Origin: Nissolia schottii
Lineage: Eukaryota; Streptophyta; Magnoliopsida; Fabales; Fabaceae
Direction: 5' to 3'
Length of the DNA: 64,000 nucleotides
Assembly: GCA_003254905.1 (NCBI GenBank)
Contig: QANU01019038.1
Coordinates: forward strand, 100,716 to 164,715
Numbering within the stretch: the stretch's first letter is position 1; every line of letters starts with the position of its first letter. The position numbers and the translations under genes were made by a program. Below, piece by piece: positions 58,001 to 64,000 of this stretch. The notes under the pieces were generated by a model. That model saw only the letters and a program-made list of their open reading frames with translations. It was not told where the DNA came from and made no database searches.

Positions 58001-60016
58001 CTATTGACCTTTTCTCCGCACGTTGTTGTGCAATACAGCAGGCAACCCTTCAAATAAATCCAATACATAAGTCTCCAAGTCCTCTGGTGTATATCTAATG
58101 TGCTTCCCGGCATGTCTGCCCTCCAGCTGACCCCTAAACCTTCCCACAAATGAGCGGTACGCAGGAATCACCTTCTCCGATATAGAGATTCGTAGCTCTT
58201 CCCGGAGTTGTTCATCCGGCACCTTCCAAGCCGTCTGAGTCCTATATATTTCCTCGAAGCATGCGTTGAAATTCTTGAACCTCTCCTTCAAGGCCATCTT
58301 CGAGGCATTGCCGGAGCTCCCTCCAATCCCTTCATCCTTCAAACAGGACAGGGCCTTGCTCCAAGAGGCTCTGAGATAGCCCGTGGCATTCTGCCGTATC
58401 TGGCCGCGCCAGGTGCGAATCCGATCGTCCCCGAACACCTTCCCGAGGTCCGAGTCCTTCACCTTTCTCACCAGGTAATACATGTTGTTCATCAAGAATA
58501 TGCACTGCATAGCGCCATCCTCATAAAGCTCTGATTTCTGCTTAAGCTTGTGCTCGAGCTCGGATATCAGCAACAGCATTCGGCGGCCCAAGGGGGTCAT
58601 GGACTCCAACTGAGAACCATCCCCCCCGCCGGAGATATTCTCGAACCGATAGAGATCCTCCTTGCTAATCTCCAAAAGCGAGTCCATGGGGTCACCATAA
58701 TCCACAAGCAACTTCAAGTAATTCATCACATACCGGGGCAAGGGATGAACATCCCCGGTCACCACAGGCTTCTTAGAAGTCTCATTCCTAAGGCAATTCT
58801 CAAACTCGGCAAAAGTCCCCTTAGCAGCCTCACCAAGCCCCTTCAGCACCGCTCTCGCCTCACCAATCACAAACTCATCCGTGATCATGCTCTCAAGTTC
58901 GGGCAATGCATCCCTCAGGGCCTCATACATGTCCAAAATCCTGAACAGTTTCTCCGGCGACCGCTTACAAATTGAGACGGCCTCGCCGAAATTGAGCAGC
59001 TGCATGACACAGCCTTTTGCAGTCTCATTGAAACAGATCTCCTTGATCTCATCCAACTCGCCGAACACACTGTCACAGAGCCTCCTCTCCCCGGTGAGGA
59101 GAACCCTAAAGGAAATCTTAACGGCGTGAATCCATTTCTTCATCTTCTCATCCAAATTCTTCCACTCAACCTTCTGAACCTCTTCAATGCTCAATCTCTC
59201 AACGCCTAGAATCACCAAACACTCATCCAAAGCATCTCGACGAACGCTACTATATACCTGAAGGCACTCTTTCTCGTAACCTGACCTAATCATGCGATCG
59301 ACGATCTCCCTGAGCTCCGCCACCGCGTCGGGGTGGACCAGATCGACGAACACGTCGTCGCCGAGGCTGGCGCCTCGCTCGTGGAACCGCTGGGAGTCGC
59401 CGTCGTTGACCTCGCCGAAGCTCTCGAGGCCGTCGTCGGCGACGGAGGAACCGTCGGTGAAAGAGAGGGAGACGCGGCGGATGGAGCCGTAGAGGCTCTC
59501 GGCGTCGAGAGGGACGGTGTTGCGGATCAGGAGGTGGCGAAGCTCGTCCTCGAGGCGCGACATCGCGAGCTGGATCGCGTTCTCGGCGCGATCGATCTCG
59601 ATGCGGCGGAAGTTGGCAGTGGAGGACGACGGCGGAGGGGGAGGGGCAACGGAGAGGCGGTCGATCCAGTAGATGACGTTGTCGACGGCGGAGAGGTACT
59701 CGGCGGCGTCTTCGGGGGAGTCGAGGAGGGAGGCGGAGTGGCGGGAGGAATCGCCGGAGAGGGAGGAGTCCCGGTGGAGGATGAGCTTCTCGGCAGCGTC
59801 GAAGCGGTCGAGGTCTTCGCCGGTCCCGACGAGATCGGTGATGCTGGAGAGGCGGTTGTCGAAGCTGGAGAAGATGAGGAGCATGTCGTCGCGGACCTCT
59901 TTGGGAGTGTTGAGGCTGTTGAGGATCTGCTGCGCCGTCGCGAGGACTCGGTCCTCTCCTCCTACTTCATCATCGCCGCCGCCACCGCCGCCCTCGATGG
60001 TGGTTGTCGCCGCCAT
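58001..60016 (-). CDS. EXO70D: Exocyst complex component EXO70, D-type
   Basis: A subunit of the octameric exocyst, which tethers secretory vesicles to the plasma membrane by binding phosphoinositides; plant EXO70s have many paralogues, and D-type members have also been linked to selective autophagy. The single open frame codes 671 residues without introns, as is usual for non-A EXO70 genes. The N-terminal [22 protein letters not shown] and the phrases [52 protein letters not shown] and [15 protein letters not shown] fit the D clade. The Exo70 domain covers about residues 290-655, including [24 protein letters not shown] and [19 protein letters not shown]. The Met at 60016 begins a GC-rich, Gly-rich leader ([14 protein letters not shown]). 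GC content falls along the gene. Which D paralogue it is cannot be told here. Confidence 0.95.
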   Translation of the reverse strand: MAATTTIEGGGGGGDDEVGGEDRVLATAQQILNSLNTPKEVRDDMLLIFSSFDNRLSSITDLVGTGEDLDRFDAAEKLILHRDSSLSGDSSRHSASLLDSPEDAAEYLSAVDNVIYWIDRLSVAPPPPPSSSTANFRRIEIDRAENAIQLAMSRLEDELRHLLIRNTVPLDAESLYGSIRRVSLSFTDGSSVADDGLESFGEVNDGDSQRFHERGASLGDDVFVDLVHPDAVAELREIVDRMIRSGYEKECLQVYSSVRRDALDECLVILGVERLSIEEVQKVEWKNLDEKMKKWIHAVKISFRVLLTGERRLCDSVFGELDEIKEICFNETAKGCVMQLLNFGEAVSICKRSPEKLFRILDMYEALRDALPELESMITDEFVIGEARAVLKGLGEAAKGTFAEFENCLRNETSKKPVVTGDVHPLPRYVMNYLKLLVDYGDPMDSLLEISKEDLYRFENISGGGDGSQLESMTPLGRRMLLLISELEHKLKQKSELYEDGAMQCIFLMNNMYYLVRKVKDSDLGKVFGDDRIRTWRGQIRQNATGYLRASWSKALSCLKDEGIGGSSGNASKMALKERFKNFNACFEEIYRTQTAWKVPDEQLREELRISISEKVIPAYRSFVGRFRGQLEGRHAGKHIRYTPEDLETYVLDLFEGLPAVLHNNVRRKGQ

Positions 60017-60736
60017 TTACCCGACGGAAGATTGAAGAATTGGTATAGTATGAAAGGAAGATTGAAAGTCAAGTCGAAGAAGAATGGAAGTAGAACGAAG
60101 GAAAAGATGAAGGTAAAGTGAGCAGCAACATTATTCTTGTGAAGGCGTAAGAATTTCCACCCTTTTTCTTTTTCAAGTTTTTTTGTTTTTTTGTTTTTAG
60201 AAAATATTAGAAAAGCCTTTGTGAGAGCGTGGTACTTTTATGACTTGGAAGACTGGGAAATGAGTGGATTTTCTTTAGTAATTTTATTATGGGTGATATT
60301 TTTATCATTAATAAAGTTAAATTTATGTATGACACAAAATATAAATAATAGTAAAAAATTGTATATGATAAAGTTATGTAAACAATTTTAGAAAAGAATT
60401 CATTCTCTTACAAATTCTGTTATATATATATATATATATATATATTTATTTATTTTAGCTAAGATATTATATTAATATACATTTATATATTATTAAGAGA
60501 TTTTAATGAAATTTCAAATAATTTAACAGTAGTAGATGATCTAATTTAATAGTAATAGATGAGAGTGTATGACACTTATAAAATCAAAATCAAAATAATA
60601 TATGGATAACATTTGTCTTGTTAGCTTGGGAATGTAAAAAGTAAAGAAAGTGCAACAGAGGGTTTGGGTGGGCTGGCTAGCGTAAGAGTATCTAGCTTTT
60701 TTTTTTTTTAGGGTAACCTTTTTATTTTAAGTTTCT
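60017..60736. other. Upstream region of EXO70D, AT-rich
   Basis: Probable promoter and 5' UTR of the minus-strand gene close to 60017-60200. A (TA)n tract lies at 60421-60446. No other gene. Confidence 0.45.
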
Positions 60737-61195
60737 TTACATTTCCAACTCATTTGGTATTACTTGTATATCAAAATATAGGTTGAAAGAAAAATTTACG
60801 AATGTATAGTTTTGGATTTGAAATCGCCACAGGGTGTGATGATTTCAGACATTTAAGAAAAAAAGGTCTGAAATTCCCATCAGACATTTTTATAAAAAAA
60901 AAAAAAGCAGTCTCCTGTGGCGATTTCAGACATTTTTATAAAAAAAAGCAGCGTGAAATCGCCACACTCTGTGGCGATTTCAGACATTTTTAAAGAAAAA
61001 TTAAAAAAGTCTGAAATCGTCACAGGGTGTGGCGATTTTAGACTTTTTTTTAAAAAAAATTTGGGGTCTGAAATTGTCATAGGGGGTGACGATTTCAGAC
61101 ATAAAACCATACATCCGTAAATATTTTTGTTGGACCATAATACGGGATTAAAAAAAAATTAGCCATTTAAATTGAATTTCTCTCTATTCTATCCT
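60737..61195. repeat. Hairpin-array repeat of the TGAAATCGCCACA family
   Basis: Five to six modules in about 290 bases. The best (60953-60982) has perfect TGAAATCGCCACA / TGTGGCGATTTCA arms around a 3-base loop. Spacers are poly-A/T. It shares outer flanks with the element at 56745-57060 and has the same orientation. Confidence 0.8.
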
Positions 61196-61959
61196 TTCAT
61201 AGCATAAGGTTGTAGTGGTTTCCTCGCAGGGAATTGATTTGGTTTGATCGATGGACTTCTTTATGTTAAAATTTAATTATTGAGTAAATGTCCTATTTTT
61301 TTCTTCTCACCATTTTTTAGAAAATAAAATAATCTCTTATCACTTAAAGAAAATACATTAGTCATTTATCATGTAAGAAAGGGATGTGTTAATTTTTTAA
61401 TTAACTCTCAGTTATTTAACTTGTCTAACATGTACGGTAGGTTGTTAATCTATTGAGTTAGCTTTGTTAAGTCGATCCTAATATAAAATGGAGTGTTTTT
61501 AATACACTTGTGCATATGTTTTTATGTCTCTGCATCTTTGCAGTTCTTGTGTCTATATGGTCTATTTTGTTTCATTTTCTATCAAATTTTGAGTTAGGAT
61601 TATATTAAAACGACACTATTTTATGTCAATGTAGAGTTAACGAAGTCAATTCAATAAGTTAAATGTTTATGTGGGCAAGTTAGAAACTTATGAGTTAATT
61701 AAAGGACTAATGTGTATTTTTCTACTGTGGTAAATGACTAATATGTTTATCTTTAAATAGTGAGAGATTATTTTGTTCCCTAACAAATAGTAAAGGGTAA
61801 ACATGACATTTACTCTTTATTATTTTATTTTATTGTGCGTAAATTATCTTAGTGTGAACACAAGAGAAACGTGAAGTTTGTGTTGAGTTGTTTTGTTCGA
61901 GGCACATTACAGACACGCTCTCTTCAATCGCAGCATACAGTTCCTTCCAAAATCGTGTC
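61196..61959. other. Intergenic, no gene seen
   Basis: AT-rich sequence without a recognisable ORF. It may include decayed LTR ends. Confidence 0.4.
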
Positions 61960-63012
61960 ATAGTCCTAATTTCAGCTTAGGATATCCTAACTTCTGATAG
62001 AATCATAGACAATACTAACAGATCCAGACAATCATCAACCACATAGATATAAAATCAAAGTTACATAAAAGGCATCCTAACATCATATATCATCTAGCAA
62101 AAACCACATAGACAGTGGATAAGTCAGTTTACCCACATGTTTTCGTTCAATTACGGTTTCTATTGCTTCCTGCGACTTTTTCTCTGACTATGGTGCTTCC
62201 TAGTTCTTCTTAGGCTAAGTTCTTCCAAGTTTTCTTTAGGGGTTGTAAGGGGCTGTTTGTGCTGTTTGTGTTGTTTGTGGGTTACGGTTAAGGAGTTATT
62301 GAAGAATCTTGGCTAGGTTTGGTGTAGGAAGTTTCTAGGTTTTCGGTTTGACAGAATAACGGTTGATTGTGTGATCGGACAGAGCTTTGGCAAGGTTTTC
62401 TCTTTTTCTCTTCAAAATTTCAAACCTAGTGGGTATTTATAGGCCATGAGCTGAAATTCACTTTCCCAAAATGCCCTTGGTCCAGTTTACCCATTTGCCC
62501 CTTGCTTATGTCATCGATGACATAAAATATGGTGACTAACCACCATGAGTTATCTTTGACTCTTTGACTAGGCCACTTGGCCTCTTTGTGGCCATGCAAG
62601 ACCTTTGTGTCTTGGCCACTTGTGTGGCTGAGAATTAAAGGTCTCCGGCAGATCAATTTTGATTCGATTTTATCGTTTTTGGTCTCGGTACTTCACGTAC
62701 GGCTGTTCTAAAAATATTCCGATAACATCCTTGTGATCCCCTAATTTTCCTAAGAAAAATTATAGGTTCATTTGAGGTGTTCATGAATTCTCATCTGTAG
62801 TCGTACCTTTTACGGATACTTTGAACGCATGGTTGTCCTCAGACGACAAAAAATGTTTGTTCTATTGTCTGCAGAATTTCTCAAAATGAGCAGAATTTCT
62901 TCTACAGGCATTTTAGCATAAGATTTTATATTTTTAATAGTTTAACCTACAACAAGAATTGCTAAACAGTTGTCGAGCGAGATTTTCGCTAAGGAGGAAG
63001 CGGGATGCTACA
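61960..63012 (-). mobile_element. Ty3-type LTR fragment, minus orientation
   Basis: On the minus strand it starts TGTAGCATCCCGCTTCC at 63012, has a TATA box (62431-62445) and the family block GTGGGTAAACTGACTTATCC...CTGTCTATGTGG (62096-62140). The lower boundary is approximate. No coding sequence. Confidence 0.65.
62431..62525 (-). promoter_or_regulatory. LTR promoter: TATA box and a perfect 20-bp palindrome
   Basis: On the minus strand GGCCTATAAATACCC (62431-62445) is preceded about 60 bp upstream by TTATGTCATCGATGACATAA (62506-62525), a perfect 20-bp palindrome. Promoter function is inferred. Confidence 0.6.
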
Positions 63013-63477
63013 TGATGAATCACCATGGAAGATTATAGGATTTTGCCTTGTTATTTTTGTCCTTTTGGGCATGTGGGTGCCGTGTGATTCCTTCAAAGGG
63101 TTGGCCGAATTGCTTCTTCCATTTGGGACCAAATTCTAATCATGTTTGATCGTGTTTGGTCGTTAGCTGTTCCGGTATTCCGCATACGGTTATCCGAAGA
63201 CACTAATTTGAGTTGATCCACTAATTTTTCTCATATAGGATTTGAGTTGATCTAAGGTATTTGTGAACTTTCTTCCGTAACCTTATATTTTTATAGATAC
63301 CTTAGATACACCGTTGTACTTGGAGGACAAAAAGGATTCGTTCTAGTGTCTGCAGAATTTTAAGAAAACGAGCATAATTATTTCTACATACACTTTTAAT
63401 CTAAAGGCTTGTGTGAGGGCTTGTTCTCCAATTTAATTTATGAAATCTTTGCTAAGGAAAAAAAACGGGATGTTACA
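63013..63477 (-). mobile_element. Second Ty3-type LTR 5' end, minus orientation
   Basis: Starts TGTAACATCCCGTTTTTTTTC at 63477 on the minus strand and runs into the neighbouring LTR at 63012. It shares the GTCTGCAGAATTT, TTGGTCG and TCCGCATACGG phrases with the first fragment, which shows they are related copies. Confidence 0.6.
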
Positions 63478-63831
63478 GAAGAGCCTGAGAGAACCCGAAT
63501 TACCTCGCAAAGAAATTAGGGGTGTGGAGGATGACCTTTGCTTCTTTGTCGCCTATGAAGTTGACGCAAAGAAGTTGCATGCAAAGGAAGTCGGCCCAGA
63601 GGTGGTCGTTCCCTTGTTGGATGGTGGGATCAAAAGAGATGATGGGTAGGTTGAGCCATGAAGGGCTACTTGTCCTATTAGCGAAGGGAAAAGGAACTAG
63701 GTCATCTTGGAAGCTCAAAAACATCTCGTGGGGTTAAGTGAAGAAGAACTCTAAAGGTCTTTCTATTGGGCTCGCTTCTTCTTCTTGAAATGGAGATGGC
63801 TCAAGGTCGGACCAATAATCTCCTTGTAGAA
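63478..63831 (+). other. Unassigned, possible retroelement internal sequence
   Basis: Lies between LTR-like ends. A 69-codon open frame (63440-63649) has no recognisable motif. The position suggests internal retroelement sequence, but this cannot be shown. Confidence 0.3.
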
Positions 63832-64000
63832 TGTAACGTCCCATTTTTCCTTAAGAAGAATTTCGCCTAATTAATAAATCACGAGCCAGTTATTTTGATT
63901 GAAAAATTTTAAAAGTTATTTTCTAAAAATATCAGTCAAAGTGATGGTCTCGTAATCCTAAGAAATTTTGCGAGAATCGCACCGATTCTCAGTTGCCGTC
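63832..64000 (+). mobile_element. 5' end of a Ty3-type LTR, plus orientation (cut by window edge)
   Basis: Starts TGTAACGTCCCATTTTTCC and contains a GGTCTCGTAATCC...CGAGAATCGC stretch, similar in plan to the LTR start at 46260. It continues past the window. Confidence 0.55.

Noticed and set aside
58208..60121. Several plus-strand ORFs opposite EXO70D
   Set aside because: Shadow frames of the GC-rich gene on the other strand.

Overview
The window is plant nuclear DNA: AT-rich, with intron-containing genes, plant-specific protein families (a WAKL receptor kinase, an EXO70D exocyst subunit) and long stretches of nested, decayed LTR retrotransposons. The repeat vocabulary (long LTRs beginning TGTAACAnCC, GTAATCGATTAC-rich LTRs, hAT and Mutator-type MITEs) looks like a legume, perhaps the Phaseolus/Vigna/Glycine group. 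That placement is inference; no rRNA, tRNA, organelle or bacterial gene was recognised.

Genes, left to right: (1) a three-exon wall-associated receptor kinase-like 20 gene (8146-11295, +); (2) a translation elongation factor eEF1B beta/delta gene with seven coding exons plus a stop-completing one, a 5'-UTR intron and one GC-AG intron (18952-20592, +); (3) a divergent SNF12/BAF60 (SWIB-domain) gene (29532-31631, +) whose N-terminal region upstream is decayed and carries about eight tandem copies of one coding segment, interrupted by a 3.06-kb solo LTR; (4) a 5'-truncated, frameshifted 3' end of an uncharacterised plant gene fused to an LTR fragment (40350-41138, +); (5) a weakly supported acidic/proline-rich ORF next to LTR-like sequence (55047-55808, -); (6) an intronless EXO70D-type exocyst gene (58001-60016, -). 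These are ordinary scattered plant genes with no operon-like relationship.

The rest is mostly mobile DNA. One Ty3-type LTR family (TGTAACAnCC ... GGTGTTNCA) fills 1-2575, 12791-14637, 36238-40345, 43960-50957, 61960-63477 and 63832 to the end, in both orientations and nested. One copy keeps a chromovirus-like integrase/pol C-terminus with its polypurine tract (45710-46259). Ty1/copia remnants lie at 33051-34738, and a Sirevirus-like tail with two polypurine tracts and a 3' LTR at 53819-54870. Small DNA transposons with readable target-site duplications are at 7133-7394, 21814-22045 and 11707-12477.

The most unusual signal is the repeated presence of short perfect or near-perfect palindromes just upstream of TATA boxes in several unrelated LTR promoters. 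They include a dispersed 11-mer, CCGCTSAGCGG (more than 30 exact or near copies), shared by two LTR families, 12-mers GTAATCGATTAC in an array, and a perfect 20-bp palindrome. Separate hairpin arrays flank the EXO70D gene. I found no new defence, biosynthetic or mobile system that encodes proteins.
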